DNA of 64,000 nucleotides from Streptomyces parvulus (GCF_014648855.1 NZ_BMRX01000019.1:79288-143287), one strand, 5' to 3'. Numbered from the stretch's first letter, positions 31,834 through 41,061 are shown. Notes: generated from the sequence alone by a model not told the origin. Translations and numbers: made by a program.

Positions 31834-32144
31834 GGCACGGGGCTCCTCGCCGGCGACTCGGTTCCGGGGCTTTCCCTATGCCCATTTCAGTCGCTGTCGG
31901 CGCACTGGGCCATTCGGCGGACGGCGGATCCCGTACGGATTCGGTGCAAGAACCGGGGACGACCGTGCGCGGGCAGGAAAAAGCCCTGGCCGGACGGGGG
32001 AGGCCGGCCAGGGCCGTAAGCGGTGACCGCGGAGGACTTTCGGTCGACTCCGTCGCCACTTATGGATGAACGCTAAACCATCTTGGGGTGCCGGGGGAAA
32101 CCAGAAGGGGCCCACGTGACCGGACTCACGCCCGGCGGACCGCC
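31834..32144. other. intergenic stretch before the cNMP-domain gene
   Basis: These 311 bases hold no supportable gene. They contain a terminator with a T-run (31978-32014), an AT-rich patch around 32055-32090 just past the decarboxylase gene, and presumably the promoter of the cNMP-domain gene in 31840-31970, which I cannot place. Confidence 0.4.
31978..32014 (-). terminator. intrinsic terminator after the decarboxylase gene
   Basis: GCCCTGGCCGG (31983-31993) pairs with CCGGCCAGGGC (32004-32014). Read on the reverse strand the stem is followed by TTTTT (31982-31978), a full factor-independent terminator, which is uncommon in this GC-rich genome. The decarboxylase gene stops at 32145, 131 bases earlier in transcription. 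Confidence 0.75.
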
Positions 32145-33623
32145 TCAGGCACCGCCCTCCGCGGCCACCCGCACCGTCCGCAGCGCCGGATCGCTCGGGT
32201 CCGGGAGGAACATCCCGGCGTCCCGGCCGGTGCGCAGATACCGCAGGACCGGCTCGGACAGCCGCTCGCCCGGCAGGACGGCGGGGATGCCGGGCGGATA
32301 CGGCGTGATCATCTCCGCCGCGACCCGGCCGGCGGCGTGCTCCAGCGGTACGTCCTCGGTGGGCCCGAAGAACGCGTCCCGGGGCAGCCGCACCTGCGGC
32401 ATCCGCAGCTCCGCGGGCGAGGGAACGGCCACCCGCGGACCGGCGTCCAGATCCGGGGCGGCGCCGGCGAGGTCCTTGAGCGCGGCGAGGAGTTCGCCCG
32501 CGGTGTCCCGGTCGTCGCCGTGGGTGAGCTGGGTGCCGATGCGCCGGTGGTCCGTGATGTGGGCGACCACGCCCCGCCGCTCGCGCAGCCAGTCCGCCGC
32601 CCGGAAGCCCGTGACACCGAGCCCGTCGAGATCGATGATCACGGGCAGCGGATCGAACCCGTGCGCCCGCCCCGGCGCGCAGTATTCGTCGCGGCCGTCC
32701 ACGTGCATGCCGTCGATGTCCTCGATCGCCGAGCGGACCTCGGCCGCCAGTTCCAGCGCCCCGCCCATCAGCTCGCGCCCGCGCAGCGCCATCTGCCGCC
32801 GCCAGCCGTCCAGACCGGCGTAGATCGGCGCCGAGGGGCTGGTGGTGCCGAGCAGGTCGGCCCGCATGCCGAGGAGCTTCGCCGGGACCAGCTCACCCCG
32901 CAGGTGGAAGACCGAGCCCTGCTCGAGCCCACTGCCCATCTTGTGGATGCTGGTCACGCAGATGTCGGCGCCCGCGTCCATCGCCCAGGACGGCAGGTCC
33001 GGGTGGAACGGCAGATGGGCGCCCCACGCCTCGTCGACGATCAGCGGCACCGACCGCCGGTGGCACACCCCGGCCACGGCCCGCAGGTCGGCGCTCGCAC
33101 CGTACGGCGTCGGGCTGGTGATCAGGGCGCCCTTGGCGTCGGGGTGGGCGTCGAACGCCTCCTCGAACGCCTCGGCCGACGGCGGGTGGGCCAAGTGCCG
33201 CTCGGGGTCCCAGCAGGGCTCGACCCAGACCGGCTCGACACCCGACAGGATGAGCCCCGACACCACCGCCTTGTGGGCGTCCCGGCCGATCAGCAGCTTC
33301 TCGTGCGGCCCCGCGACCGCCAGCATCGCCGCCTTCACCGACAGGGAACTGCCGCAGGTCGAGAAGAACGTGTGGTCGGCGTGGACGGCGTCCGCCATCA
33401 GTTCCTCGGCGTGCCGGAGCACCCGCCCCCGGGTCAGCCGGTCGTCCAGGCCGCCCGCCGCCAGGACGTCGCCGTAGAACATCGCGTCGCCCAGCACCTC
33501 GCGCACCGCGGGATCCGCGCCGCGCGCCTGCTTGTGTCCCGGCGGAGTGAAGGACAGCCGGCCCTCGCGGTGGTAGTCGACGAGGGCTTCCAGGACGGGG
33601 GCGCGGGTGTGGTCGACGCTCAT
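32145..33623 (-). CDS. Orn/Lys/Arg decarboxylase family PLP enzyme
   Basis: A 492-residue fold-type I PLP enzyme of the SpeA/lysine decarboxylase group. SFTPPGHKQARGADPAV opens the domain; ADHTFFSTCGSSLSVKAAML holds the phosphate site, PLIVDEAWGAHL the cofactor Asp, and TSIHKMGSGLEQGS the Schiff-base Lys. The C-terminal part ends PPGIPAVLPGERLSEPVL. It would turn ornithine, lysine or arginine into the diamine. The short form without the N-terminal wing domain is the Gram-positive/actinobacterial type. Start ATG 33623 has no strong ribosome site. Confidence 0.9.
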   Translation of the reverse strand: MSVDHTRAPVLEALVDYHREGRLSFTPPGHKQARGADPAVREVLGDAMFYGDVLAAGGLDDRLTRGRVLRHAEELMADAVHADHTFFSTCGSSLSVKAAMLAVAGPHEKLLIGRDAHKAVVSGLILSGVEPVWVEPCWDPERHLAHPPSAEAFEEAFDAHPDAKGALITSPTPYGASADLRAVAGVCHRRSVPLIVDEAWGAHLPFHPDLPSWAMDAGADICVTSIHKMGSGLEQGSVFHLRGELVPAKLLGMRADLLGTTSPSAPIYAGLDGWRRQMALRGRELMGGALELAAEVRSAIEDIDGMHVDGRDEYCAPGRAHGFDPLPVIIDLDGLGVTGFRAADWLRERRGVVAHITDHRRIGTQLTHGDDRDTAGELLAALKDLAGAAPDLDAGPRVAVPSPAELRMPQVRLPRDAFFGPTEDVPLEHAAGRVAAEMITPYPPGIPAVLPGERLSEPVLRYLRTGRDAGMFLPDPSDPALRTVRVAAEGGA

Positions 33624-33672
33624 GCGGGGCGGGTTTCCCGGCTCCCGCGGTGTCAATCCGGGCCCGGGTCCG

Positions 33673-33888
33673 CTACCGCGGATGGCGCCCGGGGGTCAGT
33701 ACCTCGTCCAGCACCCGCAGCACGGCCTCGTACGCCACGGCCCGCACGGCGGCCTCCCGGGACGCCTCGGGGTCGGTCGGGCGCAGTTCCGCGCTCCGGT
33801 CCCGCCAGGTCCGCGTCTCCTCCTGCGCGCAGGTCCTCGCCCGGTGCATCCGGCGGAGCAGTTCGTCCGAGTCCACAACATCCGTCAT
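33673..33888 (-). CDS. small hypothetical protein, 71 residues
   Basis: I do not recognise it. It is a charged, mostly helical protein (SDELLRRMHRARTCAQEETR, then AVRAVAYEAVLRVLDEVL) with GGAG three to four bases before its ATG. The third-position GC pattern and its place between two real genes favour a true gene. It is divergent from the anti-sigma-type ATPase gene. Confidence 0.6.
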   Translation of the reverse strand: MTDVVDSDELLRRMHRARTCAQEETRTWRDRSAELRPTDPEASREAAVRAVAYEAVLRVLDEVLTPGRHPR

Positions 33889-34055
33889 GTACTCCGCGTA
33901 CCCGCGTACGGCGCCCGGATGGCCGTTGGGCCGTAAGGAGGGCCCGAGGTTTGTCCCCGCGGGCGCCGGTCAGCCGGAAGGTACGGGTCCGCACGGCGCC
34001 CACCGAGGCGCGGGGCCCCGACGAAGGCACATGCCACCGATGAGGGAGCGGACGT

Positions 34056-34484
34056 ATGCGTGACCGGCACACGACCGAGACCGTCGCGGAGCGGTACGCC
34101 GCGGACCACTACCGGCCCGCCGACGCCCGCCAGGCGGTCGAGCGCGCCGTCGCCGGGCGGCGGGACGCCGACGGCACCCCGCGCTACGACGCGGCGGCCC
34201 TGTCCGACGCGGTGCTCGTCGCCTCCGAGCTGACCACCAACGCGATCCTGCACGGCGGCGGCATCACCGACTTCCGGGTCGACCTCGTGGGCCCCGGTGT
34301 GCGCCTTTCCGTGAGCGACCGCAGCCACGACCTGCCGGTGGCCGTCCCCCCGACGGACGACCGGGGCCGCCGCCGGGTCGGCGGCCGGGGCTGGCCGATC
34401 GTCTGCCGGCTGGCCCACGACGTGCGCGTGGCAGATCTTCCGGCCGGCGGCAAGTGCATCACGGTGCTCGTTCCGCTGTCCTGA
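34056..34484 (+). CDS. RsbW-like ATP-binding protein (probable anti-sigma factor)
   Basis: A 142-residue HATPase_c_2 protein of the RsbW/SpoIIAB-like group common in Streptomyces. The N-box reads VLVASELTTNAILHGGG, followed by VRLSVSDRSHDLPVAVPP and the glycine-rich RRVGGRGWPIVCRLAHDV. Such proteins bind and hold a sigma-B-type factor and also phosphorylate STAS antagonists. The next gene encodes a sigma-B-family factor, its natural target (inference from order). GAGGGAG lies before ATG 34056. Confidence 0.87.
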   Translation: MRDRHTTETVAERYAADHYRPADARQAVERAVAGRRDADGTPRYDAAALSDAVLVASELTTNAILHGGGITDFRVDLVGPGVRLSVSDRSHDLPVAVPPTDDRGRRRVGGRGWPIVCRLAHDVRVADLPAGGKCITVLVPLS

Positions 34485-34657
34485 GTACTTTTCGTTAAGC
34501 GGAGTTTGTTCCACCGGGTGAGGGGCAGTCGCAAGTTCGTGCTTCGGACCGGAGGCGCAGCGGCGGGAGCGGTATGCCGCCAGCCCTCCGGATCGCTCCG
34601 GACGGGCGCCGTTCCCGCGGCAAGTCCCCTGAGACCACCGTTCAGGAGCGAATCCGC

Positions 34658-35491
34658 ATGCTCGTTGAAACGCCCACCACACGTCCCGAGACCCCCGCCG
34701 CCAACCGCCGCCGGCACGACGACGCCCCCGACACGATGGAGCGCTTCGGCCGCCTCGCAGCCCTGCCGGACGGCCCCGAGCGGGAGGCCCTGCGGGACGA
34801 GCTCGTCACCGCGTGGCTGCCCATGGCCCACCGCATCGCCGGCCGGTTCCGGGACCGCGGCGAGTCCCTGGAGGACCTGCGCCAGGTCGCCGCGCTCGGC
34901 CTGGTGAAGGCCATCGACCGCTTCGACCCGGAGCGGGGAGCCTTCGAGAGTTACGCCGTGCCCACCATCACCGGCGAGGTCAAGCGCCACTTCCGGGACC
35001 GGATGTGGGCCCTGCGGGTGCCGCGCCGCGTCCAGGAGCTGCGCAACAAGGTCCGGGTGGCGCGCCGCGAACTCACCCAGGCCCCGGGCAGCCCCGAGCC
35101 CTCGGTGGCGGCCCTCGCCGCCCACACCGGCCTCACCGAGGACGAGGTGACTGCCGGCATGGAGGCCCTGGAGAGCTTCAGCACCCTGTCGCTGGACGCC
35201 GAGCTGTCGGCCGGCGACGACGGCTACAGCCTCGCCGACACGCTCGGCGCGGCCGACGGCTCGTACGACACCGTGATCGACCGGGAGTCCGCCAAGAGCG
35301 GCCTGCGCAGGCTGCCCGAACGGGAGCGCGCCATCCTCTACATGCGCTTCTTCGAGGACATGACGCAGAGCCGTATAGCCGACCAGCTGGGCATCTCGCA
35401 GATGCACGTCTCGCGCCTCATCAGCCGCAGCTGCGCCCGCGTGCGCGACGAGGCGATGGGCGAGCGCACCGGCCGGCCCCCGCAGAACTGA
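34658..35491 (+). CDS. sigM: RNA polymerase sigma factor, SigB/SigF family (probable sigM)
   Basis: A 277-residue group 3 sigma factor. Region 2 runs AWLPMAHRIAGRFRDRGESL through LRQVAALGLVKAIDRFDPER and FESYAVPTITGEVKRHFRD; region 3 follows; region 4 reads LRRLPERERAILYMRFFEDM, then RIADQLGISQMHVSRLISRS. It should direct polymerase to GNNT-N14/16-GGGTAY promoters, several of which occur in this window. ATG 34658 has AGGAG nine bases upstream. The symbol comes from gene order (S. coelicolor SCO7314 is sigM, from memory). The anti-sigma-type gene lies 173 bases upstream and the stressosome genes about 6-10 kb downstream. Confidence 0.9.
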   Translation: MLVETPTTRPETPAANRRRHDDAPDTMERFGRLAALPDGPEREALRDELVTAWLPMAHRIAGRFRDRGESLEDLRQVAALGLVKAIDRFDPERGAFESYAVPTITGEVKRHFRDRMWALRVPRRVQELRNKVRVARRELTQAPGSPEPSVAALAAHTGLTEDEVTAGMEALESFSTLSLDAELSAGDDGYSLADTLGAADGSYDTVIDRESAKSGLRRLPERERAILYMRFFEDMTQSRIADQLGISQMHVSRLISRSCARVRDEAMGERTGRPPQN

Positions 35492-35549
35492 CCGCAGCCA
35501 CGAGGGCGCCGTCGCGGCCGTGGCCGCGCGGGCCGGAGGAGGACCCCAG

Positions 35550-35810
35550 ATGCTGATGCCCCACCCCGCGGTGCTGCGCGCCCTCGTCGACCGGTACGAG
35601 GCGGCGACGGCGAGCGAGCCCCTCGACGCCGCCGGCGGGCCGGGCCCCGAGGCGCGCGACCTGGAGTACACGCTCTGCGTGTCGACCGGTACGCGCGACG
35701 TACGGGCCGCCCTGGAGACCGCCCGCCGCCTGCTCGCGGCGAGCGCGCCGGCCGGGTCCGCGGCGACCGGCCCGGGGCCCCTCGCCGAACCCGCGGGAGC
35801 GGCCTGCTGA
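35550..35810 (+). CDS. DUF5133 protein
   Basis: An 86-residue protein beginning MLMPHPAVLRALVDRYEAAT, the mark of DUF5133, then DLEYTLCVSTGTRDVRAALE and an Ala-rich tail. The family is confined to Streptomyces and relatives, has no known role and is often found near sigma factor or regulatory genes. GGAGGA lies six bases before ATG 35550. It follows the sigma factor by 58 bases and a strong terminator comes right after it, so the two probably share a transcript. Confidence 0.8.
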   Translation: MLMPHPAVLRALVDRYEAATASEPLDAAGGPGPEARDLEYTLCVSTGTRDVRAALETARRLLAASAPAGSAATGPGPLAEPAGAAC

Positions 35811-35842
35811 CCCGGCACGGGACGCCGGGGAGGGCGTGAACT

Positions 35843-35877
35843 CCGGCCCGCACACCGCTGGGCGGTGTGCGGGCCGG
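35843..35877 (+). terminator. strong hairpin terminator after the DUF5133 gene
   Basis: A perfect 16-bp stem (35843-35858 with 35862-35877, starting CCGGCCCGCACACC) closes a three-base loop 33 bases after the stop codon. It has no T-run. It ends the sigma factor-DUF5133 unit. Confidence 0.8.
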
Positions 35878-36037
35878 TCCATGTCCGGGCCGGGCGGCCG
35901 CCGGCCTCCGGACCGCGTCCGGCCACCGCTCCCCGCCGGCCCGGGCGGGCATCGGCCGGCGATCGGGCGACACGGACCGAATCGCCTGCGTGCGGGGCCG
36001 ATGGCGGGGCATGCGGAGTCCGGGAGGGGAGGTCCAC

Positions 36038-36871
36038 ATGAACGCACGAGTCATGGCACGCACCGGCCGCGGCACAGTCCGCGGCGCCGCGAACGGATCG
36101 GCCGCCGAAGGGGCGGCGAGGGCGGGTCTCACCGCACGCGGAGTCATCTACCTGCTGGTCGGCGTCCTGGCCCTGCAGATAGCCTTCGGCACCGGGAACC
36201 GCGAGGCGGACCGGGGCGGCGCCCTGGAGGAGATCGCGGACAAGCCGTTCGGCGCCGTCATGCTGTGGGCGCTCGGCATCGGCCTCGTCGGCATGGCGCT
36301 GTGGCGGCTGTCCGAGGCGGCCTTCGGCGCCACCGGCAAGGACGGCCACAAGGCCAAGAAGCGGCTGCCGGCCGCCGCCCGCTGCGTCTTCTACGCCTTC
36401 GTCGCCTACTCCGTGCTGGCCTTCGCGGCCGGCGCGGGCGGCAGCGGCTCCAGCGACCAGCAGTCCCGGGACGTCACGCGCAAGGTTCTGGAGATGCCCG
36501 CCGGGCAGTGGGTCGTGGGGCTGGCCGGCGCCGGCATCGTCGTCGCCGGGGTGGTGATCGCCGTACAGGCCATCCGCCGCAGCTACCACAAGAAGCTGAA
36601 GCTCGGGGCTCTCAGCTCCCGGGCTCGGACCCTGCTCGACGTCACCGGCGTCGGCGGGGGAGTGGCCCGCGGAGCGGTGTTCGCGGCGGCGGGCGCCTTC
36701 GCCGTGCGGGCCGCCGTCGACTATCGGCCCGACCAGGCCAAGGGCCTCGACGACACCCTCCGCTCCTTCGCCCAGACCCCCCTCGGGCCCTGGCTCCTGG
36801 CTCTCGTAGCCGCGGGTCTGGTGCTGTTCGGGGTCTTCTCGTTCGCGCTCGCCCGGTGGCGCCGGGTCTGA
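36038..36871 (+). CDS. DUF1206 membrane protein
   Basis: A 277-residue protein of the DUF1206 family: three repeated units of two membrane helices each. The unit marks are ARAGLTARGVIYLLVGVLAL (about 28-47), LPAAARCVFYAFVAYSVLAF (about 109-128) and the VTGVGGGVARGAVFAAAGAF run near 205-225, each followed by a second helix (e.g. AVMLWALGIGLVGMALWRLS). The function is unknown; members are often stress-induced. GGAGG lies five bases before ATG 36038. Confidence 0.88.
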   Translation: MNARVMARTGRGTVRGAANGSAAEGAARAGLTARGVIYLLVGVLALQIAFGTGNREADRGGALEEIADKPFGAVMLWALGIGLVGMALWRLSEAAFGATGKDGHKAKKRLPAAARCVFYAFVAYSVLAFAAGAGGSGSSDQQSRDVTRKVLEMPAGQWVVGLAGAGIVVAGVVIAVQAIRRSYHKKLKLGALSSRARTLLDVTGVGGGVARGAVFAAAGAFAVRAAVDYRPDQAKGLDDTLRSFAQTPLGPWLLALVAAGLVLFGVFSFALARWRRV

Positions 36872-36899
36872 GCCGGGCACCACGGGGAACACGGGGCGA

Positions 36900-37334
36900 A
36901 TGAACGAACACGAGATTCCTCCGCCGGACGGACGTCCCGTGGACGTCTACCTCGACCTCCTGCGCGTTCGCATGCCGAACGACGACTACCAGCTGCTGCT
37001 CAGCGTGGTGGAACCGGTCCTCCAGGCGATCGACGAGCAGCAGATGCCGACCATCGACTTCTCCCTGGACGGCGACAACGCCGAGGCACTGCCCCAGGAG
37101 ATCAGGGACGAGGCCGCCCTGGTCATCGCCACCGCCGTCACCGGGCGGCTGGACAACGAAGTCGTCGAGATCAGCACCGACGAGACCGGCCCCGTCCGGG
37201 TCGTCACCGACGCGACCACCGCCTCCGACCCCGAACGGCTCGGCGAGATAGCCGACTACCTGAAGGAACGCCACCGGCAGAACGAGGAACTGCGCGGCAT
37301 CGCCGAGGCGAGCGGTCTGCCCAGCGACTTCTGA
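36900..37334 (+). CDS. hypothetical protein, 144 residues
   Basis: I do not recognise a named family. The protein is acidic and soluble, opening MNEHEIPPPDGRPVDVYLDL, with helices LLLSVVEPVLQAIDEQQ and EIRDEAALVIATAVTGRLD, and an ending KERHRQNEELRGIAEASG. It starts 28 bases after the DUF1206 gene in the same direction, so it is likely co-transcribed. It is convergent with the FUSC gene. Confidence 0.7.
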   Translation: MNEHEIPPPDGRPVDVYLDLLRVRMPNDDYQLLLSVVEPVLQAIDEQQMPTIDFSLDGDNAEALPQEIRDEAALVIATAVTGRLDNEVVEISTDETGPVRVVTDATTASDPERLGEIADYLKERHRQNEELRGIAEASGLPSDF

Positions 37335-37352
37335 CCGCCCGGCCAGGACCGC

Positions 37353-39599
37353 TCAGCGCTGCGGGGTCTTCACGGCCACACCCAGCGGCCGGGCGAGGCC
37401 GACCACGGCCTCGTCCAGCCGCTCCAGGTGCCGCAGCACCCGGCCGGTGATCCTGCCGTACCGGGGTGTCCCGGCGGCGTACGGCTCCAGCAGCGAGGCG
37501 ATGCTGGGGCCGGTCTCCACCTCGGTCGCCTTGTCGTCGTCCTCGACGTGGGCGGCGATCGCCTCGATGTTGCGCACCGTGCGCCGCACCGCTCCGCGCA
37601 GCCTCGGGTCGGCGGCGATCGACGGATGCGTGGGCAGCAGCTCCGCCGTCGCGGCCAGTGACCGGGCGTGGTAGGCGCAGGTCTCCAGCAGCGCGACCAC
37701 GTACTGCGCCGTGTTGCGCCGGGAGCGCAGCGGGGTGATCGGGTGGGTGAGCGGCTGCACGGCGGCCCGCAGGTCGCCCAGCGCCTGGTCCAGCTCCCGC
37801 GCCGTGTCCAGGAGGTCCGCCGCGGGACCACCGCTGAGCTGGTCGACGGCGCCCTCGGTGACGTCGGTGAGCCGCTCCAGCACCGTCCCCAGCAGTTCGT
37901 TCGTCCGCCGGTCGGTCCGTATCGGCAGTACCAGCGCCGCCGCGACGATCCCGCACGCCGCCCCCAGCGCGGTCTCCTCCACCCGCAGCAGCAGCACCGA
38001 CATGCTGTACGTGTGCAGCAGGGTGTAGAGCAGGCCCAGCATCGCCGTGACGAAGAACGACATGAGCGTGTACGACAGCGGCGCCGTGTAGAACATCGCG
38101 AAGATCAGCACCAGGACGAGTGCGAACGCCGTCCAGGTGTGGTTGCCGACCAGACCCGCCAGCACGATGCCGGCCACCACCCCCAGCACGGTGCCCAGCA
38201 GCCGCCGGTAGCCCTTGACCAGGATCTCGCCGGTGGAGGCGGTGTTGATGAAGACGATCCAGCAGGTGAGGACCGCCCAGTACCAGCGCTGCGTGGACAG
38301 GAACTCGCCGCCCACGATGGCCAGTGAGGACCCCACCGCCACCTGCACCGCGGCCCGCGTGGTGGGCCGCCGGAGCCCGGTCGGCTCCTCCTCGGCCGCG
38401 GCCTCCTCGCCGGCGTCGATGGCGGCGTCCTCGGCGTCCAGCTCCTCCCGGGACCTGGCCGTCGCGGGGGAGTCGTCCGACTCGTCCTGCGGCCCGTCCA
38501 GGGCGATCCGCAGGCCCATGACCGCACGCGCGCTCTCACCGATGCCGCGGAAGACGTCCTGGACGGCCGGGGTCGCCTCGGGCAGGTTCTCCTCGTCCCG
38601 GTAGCCCAGGAGCCGGTTGCGCAGGTGCGACAGACCCGTCCCGCGCGCCTCGGCGGGCGGCTTCAGCACCAGTGTGCGCAGCGCCCCCAGGTCCCGGCGC
38701 AGTATGTCCGTCGCCTCGCCCGGCGCGGGCGAGTGGCCGACGGCGGGCGCGGGAGCCCCCGGCAGGTGCAGGGTCAGGGTGTCCGCCCGCTCGGCGCTGC
38801 GCGCGGTCAGCAGCAGCAGGCCGAGCCGTTCAGCGGCGATCTCCGCGTCCGCGATGCGCCGCTGCACCAGCCGCGCGGTGGACTCGTCGGGCGTGCCCTC
38901 CTCCAGCCGGGACTGGATCATCAGCGCGGTCTCGTGCAGCCGCGCGGTGCCCTCGCGCAACCGCTCCAGCGTCTTCTCGATCTCGTCGGGGCCCGCGTCG
39001 AGCAGTTCCTCCTGCACGGCGATCAGCTGCGCCAGCCGGGCGCGGAAGGCCTGCCGCAGGCGTCGCAGGATCCAGGCCGGCGTCGCGGGCACGACCCCGA
39101 AGCGCACCACGGCACTGGACGCGAACGCCACCGCGACGGCGCTCCACAGCGCCGGCAGCCCCGACACCTTCGCGCCGACGAACAGCGACACGAAGTAGAC
39201 CTGGAAGCCGATCAGCCCCAGCGCCGTGCCGCGGTCGCCGAACCGGCGGACGAAGACCGCGCAGAAGATCAGCACCACGAAGACCGCGTCGCCCAGCACC
39301 ACTCGTGAGGCCAGCAGCGCACTGAGCGAGACCGAGGCGAGGGCGACGGGCAGCCCCAGCGCCAGGGTCACGGCCTGCGGGCGCAGCTCCTTCTCCCGGA
39401 TGGCGAACGTGGCGACCATCGCCGCAATGGCGCCCGCCACCAGGTGCTCGACGTCCACGCCGAGCGCGGCGAGCACGGCGAGCGTCAGTGCGATGGCGCC
39501 CACCGTCCGCAGGCCCGCCGTCAGCCGCAGCAGCCCGGGATCGGACGCGGCGACGGCGCCCCGCAGCCGTGTCCGCACCGAGCGCCTCGCTGCCTTCAC
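37353..39599 (-). CDS. FUSC family membrane protein (aromatic-acid-exporter-like)
   Basis: A protein of about 748 residues with two hydrophobic blocks. The first (about 30-175) has AGAIAAMVATFAIREKELRP and ALGLIGFQVYFVSLFVGAK; a long soluble part (about 175-415) follows; the second (about 420-570) has QRWYWAVLTCWIVFINTAST and YRRLLGTVLGVVAGIVLAGL, the FUSC signature. A cytosolic tail closes the protein. Relatives (YccS, AaeB) export aromatic acids or similar compounds. The start is unsure: GTG 39599 or GTG 39611, neither with ideal spacing to GGGAGA. It lies downstream of ndh with 88-100 bases between. Confidence 0.85.
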   Translation of the reverse strand: MKAARRSVRTRLRGAVAASDPGLLRLTAGLRTVGAIALTLAVLAALGVDVEHLVAGAIAAMVATFAIREKELRPQAVTLALGLPVALASVSLSALLASRVVLGDAVFVVLIFCAVFVRRFGDRGTALGLIGFQVYFVSLFVGAKVSGLPALWSAVAVAFASSAVVRFGVVPATPAWILRRLRQAFRARLAQLIAVQEELLDAGPDEIEKTLERLREGTARLHETALMIQSRLEEGTPDESTARLVQRRIADAEIAAERLGLLLLTARSAERADTLTLHLPGAPAPAVGHSPAPGEATDILRRDLGALRTLVLKPPAEARGTGLSHLRNRLLGYRDEENLPEATPAVQDVFRGIGESARAVMGLRIALDGPQDESDDSPATARSREELDAEDAAIDAGEEAAAEEEPTGLRRPTTRAAVQVAVGSSLAIVGGEFLSTQRWYWAVLTCWIVFINTASTGEILVKGYRRLLGTVLGVVAGIVLAGLVGNHTWTAFALVLVLIFAMFYTAPLSYTLMSFFVTAMLGLLYTLLHTYSMSVLLLRVEETALGAACGIVAAALVLPIRTDRRTNELLGTVLERLTDVTEGAVDQLSGGPAADLLDTARELDQALGDLRAAVQPLTHPITPLRSRRNTAQYVVALLETCAYHARSLAATAELLPTHPSIAADPRLRGAVRRTVRNIEAIAAHVEDDDKATEVETGPSIASLLEPYAAGTPRYGRITGRVLRHLERLDEAVVGLARPLGVAVKTPQR

Positions 39600-39699
39600 G
39601 CCGCCGTACACTCTCCCGATTCACAGCCGACTCCCGGCCGGTTCACGCCGAGATCCACTTCTCAGCATGTCATGCCGAGAGCCGGTTTCGGCCACGGGG

Positions 39700-41061
39700 T
39701 CAACGCGACGCCGCGCCCTCCACGCGCTCCCGCACCTGTTCCGGGCTGAGATAGGCGTCGGTGTACTCGAAGTCCCGGAGCTTGGCCGGTTTGCGGGCCT
39801 GGAAACCGGTGCGCACGAAGTCGTCGCCGGCCACCGCGTTGATCGCCCAGTTGGCCGCCACCCGGGCCTTGGCCACCCCCGTGCGCAGCGCCGACCAGTG
39901 GTAGCCGCGGGCCACCGCCTGGGCCGGCAGGCCCTTCAGCTCGATGCCGAGCGGCTTGGAGACGGCGTCGGTGCCGCCGAGGTCGACCACGAGACCGAGG
40001 TCCTTGTGCACGTACGGCCGCATCGGCTGGTTGCGCAGGGTGGCGATGAGGTTCTCGGCGACGTGCCGGCCCTGCCGCATCGCGTGCTGGGCGGTGGGCG
40101 GGCAGACGGCTCCGTCCTGGCCCTTGGCGAGGTCGGGCACCGCCGCGGAGTCGCCCAGCGCGAACACGCCGTCGTGGTCCGGCAGGCACATCTCGGCGGT
40201 GACCGCGAGCCGTCCCTTGACCGTCTCCGCGCCGAGCGTGGCGATCAGCGGGCTCGCCACCACGCCCGCCGTCCAGATCAGCGTGCGGGTCGGCACCACC
40301 CGGCCGTCCGTGAAGGTGACCTCCTCCGGGCCCGCCTTGGCGATGGACACGCCCAGGGAGATCTCGATGCCGCGCCGGGCGAGGACCTCCTGCGCGTCCC
40401 GCCCCAGCTTCTCGCCCAGCTCGGGCATCAGCTTCGGCGCGATGTCGATCAGGTGCCACTTGATCAGGCTCGGGTCGAGCCGGTTGTAGCGCTTGACGGC
40501 CGCGTGCGTGAGCCGCTGGAGGCAGGCCGCGGTCTCGGTGCCGGCGTAACCGCCGCCGACCACCACGTACTGCAGCCGGGAGGCGCGCTCGACCGGGTCC
40601 TGGCTGGCGTCGGCGAGATCCAGCTGGGAGATGACGTGGTCGCGCACGTACGCCGCCTCCGCCAGCGTCTTCATGCCGAACGCATGGTCGGTGAGCCCCG
40701 GGATGTCGAAGGTGCGGGTGATGCTTCCGGGCGCGAGGACGATGTAGTCGTAGGGCTCGTTGACGATCTGGTCGGTGATGGTGCGCACCACGCAGACCTT
40801 CGCCTTGAGGTCCACGCCGATGGCGCCGCCCGGGATGATCCGGGTGCGGTAGCGGCTGCTGCGGCGCAGCGAGAGCGCGATCGACTGGGGGGTCAGCACC
40901 CCGGAGGCGACCTGGGGGAGCAACGGCAGGTAGAGCTGGTAGGAGAACGGTGTCACCAAGGTGATGTCGGCCTCGCCGGGAGCGAGCTTCCGCTCCAGCC
41001 GGCGGACGCACTCCACGCCGGCGAAACCTGCGCCGACCACCAGAATCCTGGGTCGTGTCAC
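39700..41061 (-). CDS. ndh: type II NADH dehydrogenase
   Basis: A 453-456-residue single-subunit NADH:quinone oxidoreductase. RILVVGAGFAGVECVRRLE binds FAD, YVVVGGGYAGTETAACLQRL binds NADH, and GVFALGDSAAVPD with CPPTAQHAMRQGRHVAENL form the second FAD strand and the quinone side. It feeds electrons into menaquinone at the inner face of the membrane without pumping protons. GTG 41061 has AAGGG nine bases upstream; ATG 41070 has AAGGG directly beside it, so the GTG is preferred. It stands alone between a FUSC gene and the stressosome operon. Confidence 0.92.
   Translation of the reverse strand: MTRPRILVVGAGFAGVECVRRLERKLAPGEADITLVTPFSYQLYLPLLPQVASGVLTPQSIALSLRRSSRYRTRIIPGGAIGVDLKAKVCVVRTITDQIVNEPYDYIVLAPGSITRTFDIPGLTDHAFGMKTLAEAAYVRDHVISQLDLADASQDPVERASRLQYVVVGGGYAGTETAACLQRLTHAAVKRYNRLDPSLIKWHLIDIAPKLMPELGEKLGRDAQEVLARRGIEISLGVSIAKAGPEEVTFTDGRVVPTRTLIWTAGVVASPLIATLGAETVKGRLAVTAEMCLPDHDGVFALGDSAAVPDLAKGQDGAVCPPTAQHAMRQGRHVAENLIATLRNQPMRPYVHKDLGLVVDLGGTDAVSKPLGIELKGLPAQAVARGYHWSALRTGVAKARVAANWAINAVAGDDFVRTGFQARKPAKLRDFEYTDAYLSPEQVRERVEGAASR

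Noticed and set aside
33898..33903. GTACCC (GGGTAC on the reverse strand) before the small gene at 33673-33888
   Set aside because: It lies only ten bases from the start codon and no GNNT occurs 14-16 bases upstream.
34494..34521. GTTAAG-N16-GGGTGA before the sigM gene as a sigma-B-type promoter
   Set aside because: The -10 is GGGTGA rather than GGGTAY and the -35 does not fit GNNT at the right spacing; two mismatches make it too weak to list.
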